Shown: positions 8,314 through 16,503, counted from the stretch's first letter. The stretch: DNA of 64,000 nucleotides from Amycolatopsis bartoniae (GCF_014191255.1 NZ_JACHWH010000005.1:310001-374000), one strand, 5' to 3'. Translations and numbers: made by a program. The notes: generated by a model not told the origin, from the letters alone.

Positions 8314-8424
8314 TCAGCAGACGACGCTGGAGGTGCTCTTCGAAGCGAGCTCCGGGCTCGTCACGCTGGGCTTGGTGGTCTCGTCGTCCTCGACGAGGTT
8401 CTGCAGCTCGTTGATTTCGGACAC
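8314..8424 (-). CDS. lanA1: class III lanthipeptide precursor, copy 1 (variant)
   Basis: A 36-residue precursor that begins 23 bp after the LanKC stop, with a GTG start behind GGAAGGAG. It shares the leader SEINELQNLV with the other copies but differs at six positions: E12, D13, K18, P19, T22 and S32 (instead of D, E, E, A, V and A). The end is SKSTSSVVC, so it has extra hydroxyl residues and could give a different ring pattern or a second product of the same synthetase. Confidence 0.9.
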   Translation of the reverse strand: MSEINELQNLVEDDETTKPSVTSPELASKSTSSVVC

Positions 8425-8447
8425 GCCGATCTCCTTCCGCCAGGGCT

Positions 8448-11210
8448 TCACTCGACGAGGCCGTCGAGCGTGTACAGGGGGTCCGGCTGCCCGTCGAGCA
8501 GCCGGGCGAGCAGCACCAGCACCCCGGCCGAGCCGAACCACAGATCACCGGACAGGCGCAGGCCCTGTTCGCCGGGCACGTACATTCCCGTGGGATGCGG
8601 CACCGCGTAGAGGAACATCCGCCGCGCCAGGGTGTGGGCCCGTTCGACGCTCGCCTCGTCGGCATGCCGGCGGCCGTGGTCGTGCAGGGCCAGTGCGATC
8701 CCCGCCATCCCGGTGGACAGGCCGCCGTAGTGGGTGAACGCGCAGCCGAACCCGCGGAGCAGCTCCGGCATCGCCGCGGCGAGCCGCTCGTCACCCGTCG
8801 CCGCCAGGTAGCGGCTGGCCACCATCAGGAAGCCCGCGCTGCCCGTGGCGAGGTACGGCATCAGCCTGCGGTCGCGTTCGGACACGGGGAACAGCAACCC
8901 GCCCTCCGACCGCACCGCCCGGTCCAGCTCCGTGGACAATAGGTCCAGACCAGTGCGCACCCGGTCTTCCTGGCCGGTCAACCTGGCCAGGTAGTAGTCG
9001 AGCAGGGCAATCCCGGGCCGTCCGTTGATCAGGCCCGTCGCGTTGTCCCAGCCGAGCAACCCGGTCAGCGCATCGGTCCGCGGAATGGCGTCGGCCTGCT
9101 CCGCGGCTCGGTCGAGGTACGACCGGTCGCCGGTGTGGCCGTAGAGCGCCAGGTGGGTCAGTGCGACTCCGGCCCGGCCGAAGCCGAGCGTGGCCGAACC
9201 GGCCAGCAGCGGGTGTTCGTCCGCCCGCGCCAGCAGCTTCTCCGCCTCCGCAACGCGGCCGTTCTCGGCCAGCACCCACGCGATGCCCGCCTGCCCGGCG
9301 ACCAAGCCCGGCGGCAGATCGTCGGCTTCCTCGATCGCCTGGGTGGCCAGCCGGTCGAGCAGCTCGGCCGACGGCGCGCCCGCCACGTGCAGCGCGTGCA
9401 CCACCCCGGCGAGCCCGTGCCCGAGGCCGAGTGCGTTGGTGGCGTAGGACTGCGGCCCCAGCGGAACCACACCGTCCGCGTGCCCCGGATACGTGAGCCC
9501 GGCGACCAGTCCGTCCCGCAGTTCCACGAGACAGCCGAGCGGGTCCTCGGCCACCTCCTGCGGCGACGGCAAGGCCAACCGCCACGGCGACAACTGCGAA
9601 ACCAACTCCCGCGGCGACGGCGAGGCCAGTGGCTGCGGCGACGGCGAGGCCAGTGGCTGCGGCGAATCCTCGGCCAGCTCCTGCGGCGACGGGGACGCGA
9701 ACTGCCGCGGCGAATCCTCCGCCAACTCCTGCGGCGACTGCGCGACCGGCTGCCGCGAAGGCGGCAACACCCGCCGCTGCGGCGAAGGCGACCCCAACCC
9801 CACCGGCGGCCGGAACCGGGTCGCCAGCGCCCAGATGCGGTCCGGCACGAGACCCTCCGGGTCGATCTGGGCCCGCAGGTGGGCCAGCACACCCGAATGC
9901 AGATCGGCCGTCGTGTTCAGTGGGGCTATCAGGGCCAGTGCGATCGAGGACAGCGCGTACTCGTCGTAGCGCACGGGGTCGTCCACGAAACGGCGCGGGT
10001 CGGGTGGGAAGAAGCCCGGGGTGCCGATCGGGGTCAACGGGCCGTCGACGCGGGCGGCGGTCTCGAAGTCGATCAGCCGCACGTGGTCCTCGTCATCCAC
10101 GAGTACGTTGTCCGGGCTCAGGTCCACGAAGACATAACCCAGCTCGTGCAGCCGCTCCACCTGCGCGGTCACCTCGTCGAGGATGCGCCACGCGCGCTCG
10201 TAGTAGGCGCGATAGTCCGCTTCCGTGGTGGTGGACCAGATCACCGGGTTGTGCTCGGTCCACCACGAGCGCAGGGAACGGCCCGGCACGAACTCGGTGA
10301 CCAGGAACTCGTTCTCCAGGTGCCGGAAGTACCGCAACGGTTCGGGGGCCAAGCCCGGACCGGTGCGGTGCAGCTCCCGCAGTACCGCGTACTCGTTGCG
10401 CAACCTGTCCTGACTGCTGCTGGTAACACTCACCAGCCCGTGGTGGCCGCGGCTCTCCTTGACGAACACCGTCCGCCCCGTGGCGACATCCGTGCCCCGG
10501 TACGCGCCGCCGCCGTTGCTGTGGCGCAGCACCTTGTCGAACCGGACCCCGCCGAACACCGGTGTGCCTCCACCACCACTGTCCATATCGGACGCGAACG
10601 GATCGGTGATTCCCTCCGGCGGCTGGAACTTCACGCCCCGCACGTCGGGCACGTCCTGGCCCGAACCGTCGCGGACGAGCCACACGTGCCAGCCCTCGGC
10701 GGTGAGCCGCGTGCGCGACGTGTAGGCGCCGTAGCGGTAGTGCACCACGCGGGAGTCGGCGAACCGGCGGTCGCTGAGCACGAACGGGCCTTCTTCGCCG
10801 TCGAGGGCGGCGGCCAGGTCGCGCATCACCGCCTCCGCGGTCGCCACGTCCGGCGGGTACGCCGCGCAGAACTTGCCGGACTGGCTGCGAGCCGCGTGCT
10901 TGTGATGGGTGATCACGAAGAACGTCGAGCAGCTCAGGTGCTTGAACGCGACCCCGTGCGCGACGAAGATCCGCGCGGCGACGTCGAGGACGTGCTGGGC
11001 CCGCTCGATGCGGCACGACAGGTGGATCTTCCAGCCGTCGGTGACGCCGCCGAGCTTGTGCTCGGGGTACCAGCCGGTCCACACGTTCTCGTGCCGCTCC
11101 GTCCAGTCCGCCGGCATACCCGCCGGGGCGTACTCGACGCCGCGCCGAGTCGAGCGGCTCAGCGGCGCGTAGAAGTCCGGGTCCGAGTGCACCAGCGTGA
11201 TGGAGTCCAT
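8448..11210 (-). CDS. lanKC: class III lanthipeptide synthetase LanKC
   Basis: A 920-residue three-domain synthetase. An N-terminal lyase domain (to about residue 200; FKHLSCSTFFVITHHKHAAR) is followed by a Ser/Thr kinase domain (about 217-460) with catalytic loop FVDLSPDNVLVDD and DFE in the DFG position. The C-terminal LanC-like domain (about 565-920; NGRPGIALLDYYLA, GGLSTGMAGIALALHDHG) lacks the Cys-Cys-His zinc ligands of LanC and LanL, which marks class III. Kinase and cyclase are joined by a Ser/Pro/Gln repeat linker. The ATG at 11210 (MDSITLVHSDPDFYAPL) has AGGAGG just upstream; an in-frame start 54 bp earlier has no ribosome site. Four precursors follow directly. Confidence 0.95.
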   Translation of the reverse strand: MDSITLVHSDPDFYAPLSRSTRRGVEYAPAGMPADWTERHENVWTGWYPEHKLGGVTDGWKIHLSCRIERAQHVLDVAARIFVAHGVAFKHLSCSTFFVITHHKHAARSQSGKFCAAYPPDVATAEAVMRDLAAALDGEEGPFVLSDRRFADSRVVHYRYGAYTSRTRLTAEGWHVWLVRDGSGQDVPDVRGVKFQPPEGITDPFASDMDSGGGGTPVFGGVRFDKVLRHSNGGGAYRGTDVATGRTVFVKESRGHHGLVSVTSSSQDRLRNEYAVLRELHRTGPGLAPEPLRYFRHLENEFLVTEFVPGRSLRSWWTEHNPVIWSTTTEADYRAYYERAWRILDEVTAQVERLHELGYVFVDLSPDNVLVDDEDHVRLIDFETAARVDGPLTPIGTPGFFPPDPRRFVDDPVRYDEYALSSIALALIAPLNTTADLHSGVLAHLRAQIDPEGLVPDRIWALATRFRPPVGLGSPSPQRRVLPPSRQPVAQSPQELAEDSPRQFASPSPQELAEDSPQPLASPSPQPLASPSPRELVSQLSPWRLALPSPQEVAEDPLGCLVELRDGLVAGLTYPGHADGVVPLGPQSYATNALGLGHGLAGVVHALHVAGAPSAELLDRLATQAIEEADDLPPGLVAGQAGIAWVLAENGRVAEAEKLLARADEHPLLAGSATLGFGRAGVALTHLALYGHTGDRSYLDRAAEQADAIPRTDALTGLLGWDNATGLINGRPGIALLDYYLARLTGQEDRVRTGLDLLSTELDRAVRSEGGLLFPVSERDRRLMPYLATGSAGFLMVASRYLAATGDERLAAAMPELLRGFGCAFTHYGGLSTGMAGIALALHDHGRRHADEASVERAHTLARRMFLYAVPHPTGMYVPGEQGLRLSGDLWFGSAGVLVLLARLLDGQPDPLYTLDGLVE
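9540..9790 (-). repeat. Ser/Pro/Gln repeat linker inside lanKC
   Basis: About 250 bp encode repeats of the units QELAEDSP, PLASPSPQ and SPSPRELV between the kinase and cyclase domains (about residues 475-560). Unit lengths of 24-36 bp and near-identical DNA copies (for example GGCGACGGCGAGGCCAGTG twice in a row on the plus strand) suggest recent in-frame slippage. Other LanKC proteins normally have a short linker here. Confidence 0.8.
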
Positions 11211-11351
11211 CTCCGTCCTCCTCCTTCCGCCGTTCCCGGGGCTTTTCCCTTTCGCTGCAACCAATTCTGCCTACCGATGACCAAGCCAGGAAGGCGCCGC
11301 CGGGGCAGCTTCCGGACTCCGCGCGGACAGCATGCTGACCCGCCCGCGAGG

Positions 11352-11387
11352 CAAAGAAAAAGGCGGGAGCCCGCACTGGCTCCCGCC
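11352..11387 (-). terminator. intrinsic terminator after the regulator/small-peptide unit
   Basis: A perfect 10-bp stem (GGCGGGAGCC / GGCTCCCGCC, 11362-11387) with a 6-base loop is followed on the minus strand by TTTTTCTTT. This is the clearest intrinsic terminator in the window; it closes the transcript carrying the LuxR-type regulator and the 23-residue peptide and separates it from lanKC. Confidence 0.85.
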
Positions 11388-11406
11388 CATGGCGACGCTG
11401 GTTTTG

Positions 11407-11478
11407 TCAGTCCCAGCCGAACGCACCGATGAGGTCGTCGCCCTCGTCGATCATGCCGTTGGCGGAATCGCGGTTCAT
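11407..11478 (-). CDS. 23-residue acidic peptide of unknown function
   Basis: A 23-codon gene reading MNRDSANGMIDEGDDLIGAF followed by Gly-Trp-Asp, behind a strong GGGAGGG ribosome site six bases from the ATG. It lies 36 bp after the TrmB/LuxR-like regulator and directly before an intrinsic terminator. It is acidic and has no cysteine. It could be a RiPP precursor (for example for the radical SAM enzyme), a signalling peptide read by the regulator, or a leader peptide. No family recognised. Confidence 0.6.
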   Translation of the reverse strand: MNRDSANGMIDEGDDLIGAFGWD

Positions 11479-11514
11479 CTTCCCTCCCCACCTTCGCGTA
11501 GTGGTTTTCCCGGG

Positions 11515-12486
11515 TCAGATCCAGCCGCGGCGCGCGGCGGCGGCGCCGGCCTGGAACCGGCTGGCGGCTTCGAGCCGTTCGAGCAGCCGGGCGATGCGCC
11601 GGCGCAGGTGACGCACGGACAGCCCCACCTGGCGGGCGATGAGCTCGTCGGTCATGCCGGCGTCGAGCAGCCGCAGCACCGCACGGTCCTCTTCGGACGG
11701 TTCGTCGGCGCCCCGCGCCTCACCGAGCTCGGTGGCCCCGTCCCACAGCTGCGTGAACCGCGCGGCAAGCTCCCGCACCAGACCGGGCTGGTGCACGATG
11801 AGCGCTCCGCCGCCGGGATCGGCCGGCACCACGGCGACCCGTTCGTCCAGCACGATCAGCCGGCCCAGCGGCCCCGGCCGCAACCGGATGCGGGCTCCGG
11901 CGGCGACGCGCTCGCCGAGCCGGGCGCGGTTGCGTTCCTCGCGCAGCACGCCCTCGTCGTAGACGATCCGCATGTCCACGCCCCGGCGGAGGCTGCGCGT
12001 GTCGAGCCGGGCCGCCTCCTGCCGGGCGGCGGAGCTGGCCGCGCGGGCCGGCTGCACCGAGTACACGCTGAAGCGGGTGAAGAAGCACAGCTCCGCCAGC
12101 CGTTCCCGCACCTGCTCGGGCTCGGCGACGTGCTCCACCTCGACCGGCTGCGACCCCGGCCGCGGCCGCCCGCCCAGCGCGGCGAGCCCGGCCAGCTCGG
12201 CCCTGGTGCCGCCGATGTCGCGCTGGCGGCGCAGCATCTCGTGCTCCAGCCGTTCGATCAGCTCCCCGATGGCGACCTCGGGATCGCCGGGAACCACGCC
12301 ACTCGGGGCGGTCGCGGAGACCTCCACGACCCCGAGGGCGAGCAGGCCGGTCAGTGCCGCGCGGACCACGTCCTCGCCCGTCCTGACGAGCGTGGCGAGC
12401 GCGGCGGTGTCGCGCCCGGGGTCGGCGAGCAGAGCGCGGTAGACGTTCTCCTGCACCGAGTCGAAACCCAGGTCCCGCAGTGACAT
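11515..12486 (-). CDS. TrmB/LuxR-type transcriptional regulator
   Basis: A 323-residue regulator. The N-terminus (MSLRDLGFDSVQENVYRALL, then a winged-helix-like stretch to about residue 70) resembles TrmB/sugar-specific regulators; a central ligand-like domain follows; the C-terminus (about 260-310; AGMTDELIARQVGLSVRHLR) is a LuxR-type helix-turn-helix. Such regulators occur next to natural-product clusters. The ATG at 12486 lies 51 bp from a palindromic element that recurs before lanM. It is separated from the upstream M16 genes by a terminator, so it has its own promoter. Confidence 0.85.
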   Translation of the reverse strand: MSLRDLGFDSVQENVYRALLADPGRDTAALATLVRTGEDVVRAALTGLLALGVVEVSATAPSGVVPGDPEVAIGELIERLEHEMLRRQRDIGGTRAELAGLAALGGRPRPGSQPVEVEHVAEPEQVRERLAELCFFTRFSVYSVQPARAASSAARQEAARLDTRSLRRGVDMRIVYDEGVLREERNRARLGERVAAGARIRLRPGPLGRLIVLDERVAVVPADPGGGALIVHQPGLVRELAARFTQLWDGATELGEARGADEPSEEDRAVLRLLDAGMTDELIARQVGLSVRHLRRRIARLLERLEAASRFQAGAAAARRGWI

Positions 12487-12537
12487 CGCACCTCCCGTGT
12501 CCTCACGGGAACTGTGCTCCTCCCCGCCCGTGCGCAC

Positions 12538-12559
12538 ATGGGTACTGCCTCCCCATATT
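12538..12559 (-). promoter_or_regulatory. 22-bp palindromic element before the TrmB/LuxR regulator
   Basis: On the minus strand this reads AATATGGGGAGG then CAGTACCCAT, which contains ATGGGGA-N5-TACCCAT (one mismatch in the palindrome). It differs at only two of 22 positions from the element before lanM (19932-19953) and has the same orientation relative to the gene. Probably a binding site for one of the cluster regulators. Confidence 0.6.
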
Positions 12560-12585
12560 CGCCGCGACCCGGGTACCCGCACACG

Positions 12586-12620
12586 AAAACCGGCCTCCCC
12601 CACGACGTGGGAGAGGCCGG
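12586..12620 (-). terminator. intrinsic terminator of the radical-SAM/M16 operon
   Basis: A 15-bp stem with one mismatch (CCGGCCTC-x-CCCACG with CGTGGG-x-GAGGCCGG) and a one-base apex spans 12590-12620, 18 bp after the M16 stop, and is followed on the minus strand by TTTT. Confidence 0.75.
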
Positions 12621-12638
12621 TGGCGGACGGGGGAACGG

Positions 12639-13967
12639 TTACTCGACTTCCCAGGGACCGAACGCCTGCAACGGTTCCTCGCACCGGGTGGCGTCCCCGA
12701 TCACGACCGCGGCCAGCAGCTTCGGGGCCAGCAGGTGCACGCCGACGTGGTAGATGTCCGACGCCGTCACCGCCGCGAGCCGCGCCGGGTGACCGCGGAT
12801 CCACTCCAGGTCCAGGCCGACGCCGAGCAACGTCACCAGGCTCGTCGCCAGCCCGGCGCGCGTGGCGACCGACATCGCCAGCGTGCCCACCGCGTACTGG
12901 CGCACGTTGTCCAGCTCCTCGGCGCTGGGCCGCAGGGTGGACAGCCTGCCCAGCTCGTACCACATCTCCAGCAGGGCCGGTGCCGTCACCTCCGTGGCGA
13001 CGTCCGCCTCGATCACCAGCGTGGAGCCCGCGACGTTGTGCAGGATCCGGCTGCGCGGGGTGTAGGTGTAGCCCTTGTCCTCCCGGATGTTGGCCACCAG
13101 CCGCGAGGAGAAGTAGCCGCCGTAGATCAGGTTGGCCAGCTGCAGCGCGGGGAACAGCGGGTCGTCGCGCCGCACCGCCGGGCCGCCGATCCGGATCGAG
13201 GACTGCACCGAGCCAGGGCGGTGGAACAGCCGGGACGCACCCGCCGGCGCTTCGGGCGGCAGCGCGGGAGGCGGGGGCACCGCGGCGCCCCCGCGACGCC
13301 AGCCGGCGAAGAGCCGCCCCGCGGTGGCCACGGCCTCGTCGGGGTCGAGGGCACCGACCAGGACCAGCACGGCGTGGTCCGGCACGACGCGTTCGGCGTG
13401 CAGGGCCCGCAGGTCCTCCGGCGTCACCTCGTCCACCTCGGGGCCGGTGGGCAGGCTGGCGCCGTACGGGTGCTCGCCGTAGAGGTGGCGGTGCAGGATC
13501 TCCCGCGCCCGCACCCCGGCCTGCGAGCGGGCCGCGGTCAGCCGGGGCACCAGGCGGGCGCGTTCCGCGCGCACCTCCTCGTCCGGGTAGGTCGCGCTGG
13601 TCACGACCTCCACGAGCACGGCCAGCAGGTCCTCGTAGGCGTCGGCCAGCACGGTGCCGCAGAACAGGATCTGGTCGTGGTCGACCTCGGCACGCAGGGG
13701 CGCGCCGAGGTCGCCGATCCGCTCGGCCAGCCCGATCCGGCCGGTCTCCGCCGTGCCGGACAGCGCGGTTTCGGCCAGCAGCCACGCGCGGGCGAGGTGG
13801 CGGGGCTTCGTCGAGCCGAACGGGACGCTGAGGCGCACCTCGACCAGCGGCGCCCCGGGGCGGTTCAGCGCCAGCAGCCGCAAACCGTTGGCACAGCGGT
13901 CTTCCGTGGTGGGGGGCGCGGCGATCTCGGGCCACGGCCCCAGGGCGGGAATCGCGGGAGCGCTCAT
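12639..13967 (-). CDS. M16-family protein, non-catalytic partner subunit
   Basis: A 442-residue member of peptidase family M16B (PqqG-like partner). The zinc motif HxxEH is absent: the matching N-terminal stretch reads LARAWLLAETALSG. The C-terminal half keeps the substrate-binding R/Y region as NIREDKGYTYTPRSR (about residue 265). Such proteins pair with a catalytic M16 subunit to form the closed protease chamber. The ATG at 13967 overlaps the stop of the catalytic subunit as ATGA, so the two are made in equal amounts. Its likely substrate is the peptide modified by the neighbouring radical SAM enzyme. Confidence 0.85.
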   Translation of the reverse strand: MSAPAIPALGPWPEIAAPPTTEDRCANGLRLLALNRPGAPLVEVRLSVPFGSTKPRHLARAWLLAETALSGTAETGRIGLAERIGDLGAPLRAEVDHDQILFCGTVLADAYEDLLAVLVEVVTSATYPDEEVRAERARLVPRLTAARSQAGVRAREILHRHLYGEHPYGASLPTGPEVDEVTPEDLRALHAERVVPDHAVLVLVGALDPDEAVATAGRLFAGWRRGGAAVPPPPALPPEAPAGASRLFHRPGSVQSSIRIGGPAVRRDDPLFPALQLANLIYGGYFSSRLVANIREDKGYTYTPRSRILHNVAGSTLVIEADVATEVTAPALLEMWYELGRLSTLRPSAEELDNVRQYAVGTLAMSVATRAGLATSLVTLLGVGLDLEWIRGHPARLAAVTASDIYHVGVHLLAPKLLAAVVIGDATRCEEPLQAFGPWEVE

Positions 13968-15265
13968 GCGGCTCGTCCTTCCTGAGCGCGCGGCGCGGGC
14001 AGAAGCTCGACGACGGCACGCCGGTCCGCGGTGACGTGGGAGGCGGCGTGGCGCACCTGGTCGGCCGTGACGGCGGCGAGCAGGCCCGGCAGTTCGCCGA
14101 GCAACTCCGCGCGGCCGTGCCGCAGTTCGAGGCTCGCCAGCGCCTGCGTGCGGGCGAGGACGGCATCGGTTTCCAGCAGCAGCCGCGTGGTCAGCCTGCC
14201 CGCGACGCGCCGCAGTTCCCGCTCGCCCGGACCGTCGGCGGCGACGCGGGCGAACTCCTCGTCGAGCGCGTCGAGCACCTGCTGGGCGGACGTGCCCGGC
14301 GTCTGGCGCGCGGTACAGACCAGTGCCGTGGGATGACCGGCGTCGAACGGGTCGCCGAGCATCCCCAGGTAGCAGCGCTGGCTCGTGGCGAGGCGGCCGT
14401 CGCGCACCAGGCGCCGGTGCAACCGCGAGGCCGGGCCGTCGGACATCACCTCGGTGAGCAGCAGGTACGGCAGGTACGCGGCCCACTCCCCCACCGGGTC
14501 CGGCACCCGCCAGCCCGCGGCGACGGCGGGCAGCGGGGCGTGCCGGTCGAAGCGGGTGCTCCGCCGCTGCGCCGTCAGCTCCGGTTCGGTGAAGTCCGGG
14601 CGCGCCGGGGCGGGCCGGTACGGGATCGGCTCGAAGTGGCGGCGCACCATCTCCAGCGCCTCGTCCACCTCGAAGTCACCGCCCACGGTCAGCAGCGCGT
14701 TGGCCGGGGCGTAGTAGCGGTCGAAGAACTGCCGCGCGTCCTCGACGGTGGCCGAGTCGAGGTCCTCGAACGAGCCGTACCCGTCGTGCGCGTTGGCGAA
14801 GGTGTCGAAGAGGACGCCGGGCAGGCTCACCCACGGGAAGCAGCCGTAGGGCTTGTTGGTGACGTTGACCCGGATCTCCTCCTTCACCACGTCGATCTGC
14901 ACCCGCAGGTTCTCCGCGTTGAGGTCCGGCGCGCGCATCCGGTCGGCCTCCAGGAACAACGCGCGTTCGAGGGCGTTGCTGGGCAGCACGTTGTGGTACT
15001 GCGTGTAGTCCAGGTGGGTGCTGCCGTTGAACAGCCCGCCCGCCGACTGCACGTGGCGGGCGTGGTCGAGCTTGGGCAGCTGCTCCGAGCCCTGGAACAT
15101 CAGGTGCTCGAACAGGTGCGCGAACCCGGTGCGGCCCTCGGGCTCGGAGCGCATGCCCACGTCGTAGTGCACGGTGACGGCGACGACCGGCACCGTGCGG
15201 TCGGGGGCGAGCAGCACCCGCAGCCCGTTGGCCAGCGTGGTGCGGACCAGTGAAGGTCTCTCCAC
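13964..15265 (-). CDS. M16-family zinc metallopeptidase, catalytic subunit
   Basis: A 433-residue M16B peptidase. The inverted zinc motif HLFEH is present in GFAHLFEHLMFQGSEQL (about residue 50), with the downstream glutamate in NLRVQIDVVKEEIRVN, so it should be active. It starts at GTG behind GGAAGGAG and ends in an ATGA overlap with the non-catalytic partner. By analogy with PqqF/PqqG next to PqqE, the pair probably removes the leader of a radical-SAM-modified peptide or degrades it; this is inference from gene order. Confidence 0.9.
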   Translation of the reverse strand: MERPSLVRTTLANGLRVLLAPDRTVPVVAVTVHYDVGMRSEPEGRTGFAHLFEHLMFQGSEQLPKLDHARHVQSAGGLFNGSTHLDYTQYHNVLPSNALERALFLEADRMRAPDLNAENLRVQIDVVKEEIRVNVTNKPYGCFPWVSLPGVLFDTFANAHDGYGSFEDLDSATVEDARQFFDRYYAPANALLTVGGDFEVDEALEMVRRHFEPIPYRPAPARPDFTEPELTAQRRSTRFDRHAPLPAVAAGWRVPDPVGEWAAYLPYLLLTEVMSDGPASRLHRRLVRDGRLATSQRCYLGMLGDPFDAGHPTALVCTARQTPGTSAQQVLDALDEEFARVAADGPGERELRRVAGRLTTRLLLETDAVLARTQALASLELRHGRAELLGELPGLLAAVTADQVRHAASHVTADRRAVVELLPAPRAQEGRAA

Positions 15266-15289
15266 GGTCGTCTCCTTCCGGTTCGGAAA

Positions 15290-15394
15290 TCAGCGGAACG
15301 GCACGCAGAGGCCGGGGGTCGTGTCGCCCTCGTCCTCCTCCAGCACTTCGATGAAGTTCGGCGCGGCGGGCGCGTCCTCCTCGGGTTCGGTCAT
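15290..15394 (-). CDS. 34-residue acidic peptide coupled to the radical SAM gene
   Basis: A short gene whose ATG overlaps the radical SAM stop as ATGA and which ends 24 bp before the M16 gene. The peptide is acidic in the first two thirds (MTEPEEDAPAAPNFIEVLEE) and ends TTPGLCVPFR with one cysteine. It may be a second precursor, or a small recognition protein that guides the precursor as PqqD does, although at 34 residues it is far shorter than PqqD-type domains. Confidence 0.6.
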   Translation of the reverse strand: MTEPEEDAPAAPNFIEVLEEDEGDTTPGLCVPFR

Positions 15395-16503
15395 CGGCTC
15401 GTCACCTCCCTCCCGGCGGTGGCGCGGATCAGGTCGAGCACCCCGGCGTCCACGGCATCGGTGAACGCTCCCGCCGACGGCTCCGGGCCGCCGCAGCGGC
15501 GCCAGCGCGGGCCGGGGTCGGGGTCGTAGCCACCGGCGAGCGTGCCGACCGCGAGGTCCGGTTCGCCGACGGCGTCCCAGCAGCTGAACAACGTGCCGTC
15601 CGGACCCACCACCGCGCCGAGGCGCCCGGCGGTCTCTGAGCAGAAGTCGCAGTGCGTGTCGCGTGGCCGGACGAGCCGGAAACCCAGCCGCACAGCCAAG
15701 GCGTACGCGTCGACCGCCCGTTCGGCGGCGTGCTCGCCCGGAACCGCCAGGCCGCGGCCGTAGTCCAGCACCGGCGCCAGCGCCAGCCGGGTGCGGCCGG
15801 GGTCCAGCACGGCCGCGGCCTGGTCCAGCAGTTCGGGCAGCTCGGGGAGGTTCTCGGGCGTCACGTTGACGCGCATCGTGAACCGCAGTGCGGTGTCCCG
15901 CTGCGCAATGGCCACATTGGACAGAATCGTGTCGAATGTGGACCGTCCGCCACGGGTCGCGCGCACGGAGTCGTGTCGCGGGCGGGGGCCGTCGAGGGTG
16001 ATCTGCACGTCCCGCAGTCCGGCGCCGGCGAGCTCGACCGCGCGGCGCGGGGTCAGCAGAACGCCGTTGCTGACCATGCTCGCGGTCGTGGGCATGCGCT
16101 CGCCGAACGCGTGCAGCAACGCGACGCAGGCCGCCGGGTTGAGCAGCGGTTCGCCGCCGAAGAGCAGCAGTTCGAGCCGGCGCGCGCCGAGTTCGGCCAT
16201 CCGTGTCTCGGTGAACTCGACACACGCCGCGACACCGCGGGCGTCGAGCTTCGCCGGCGTGATGCGCCGTGCGCCGTCCGGGGTGTTCTGGAAGCAGTAC
16301 GGGCAGCCGAGGTTGCACGCGGTGGACGTGACGACGGTGAGGCTGTAGTGCTCCGGCGCCGGCACGCGGTCGATCCCGGCCGCGGCGACCTGCCGCACGC
16401 CCTCGGGCGTCAGCCGGCCGCCGGACACCAGCGCGCCGGGCAGCAGCGCCGTGCCGGCACGGCCGACGTACCACCAGCCGCCCCGCCCTCGCAGCAGTCG
16501 CAT
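15391..16503 (-). CDS. radical SAM peptide maturase with SPASM-like C-terminus
   Basis: A 370-residue radical SAM enzyme. The cluster motif CNLGCPYC (about residue 60) binds the S-adenosylmethionine [4Fe-4S] cluster; LLFGGEPLL is the usual GGE motif. The C-terminal part has HCDFCSETAGRL and GTLFSCWDAVG, a SPASM/twitch-type auxiliary cluster region like those of PqqE and sactipeptide enzymes. The ATG at 16503 has GAGGAG upstream. It follows the 33-residue candidate precursor after 64 bp and is followed by two M16 peptidases, so it probably installs a crosslink on that peptide. The type of crosslink cannot be read from sequence. Confidence 0.9.
   Translation of the reverse strand: MRLLRGRGGWWYVGRAGTALLPGALVSGGRLTPEGVRQVAAAGIDRVPAPEHYSLTVVTSTACNLGCPYCFQNTPDGARRITPAKLDARGVAACVEFTETRMAELGARRLELLLFGGEPLLNPAACVALLHAFGERMPTTASMVSNGVLLTPRRAVELAGAGLRDVQITLDGPRPRHDSVRATRGGRSTFDTILSNVAIAQRDTALRFTMRVNVTPENLPELPELLDQAAAVLDPGRTRLALAPVLDYGRGLAVPGEHAAERAVDAYALAVRLGFRLVRPRDTHCDFCSETAGRLGAVVGPDGTLFSCWDAVGEPDLAVGTLAGGYDPDPGPRWRRCGGPEPSAGAFTDAVDAGVLDLIRATAGREVTSR

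Larger units (their letters stand above)
7859..8424 (-). repeat. tandem array of four precursor genes, about 152-bp unit
   Basis: The start codons fall at 8424, 8273, 8121 and 7969, giving spacings of 151, 152 and 152 bp. Both the coding part (111 bp) and the spacer, including a partial duplication of the TGCTGA gene end before the next ribosome site, are repeated. The array therefore arose by tandem duplication of gene plus spacer. Confidence 0.9.

Noticed and set aside
8448-11210. LanKC as a class IV LanL synthetase
   Set aside because: The cyclase domain lacks the Cys/Cys/His zinc ligands that LanL has, so class III is the fitting call.
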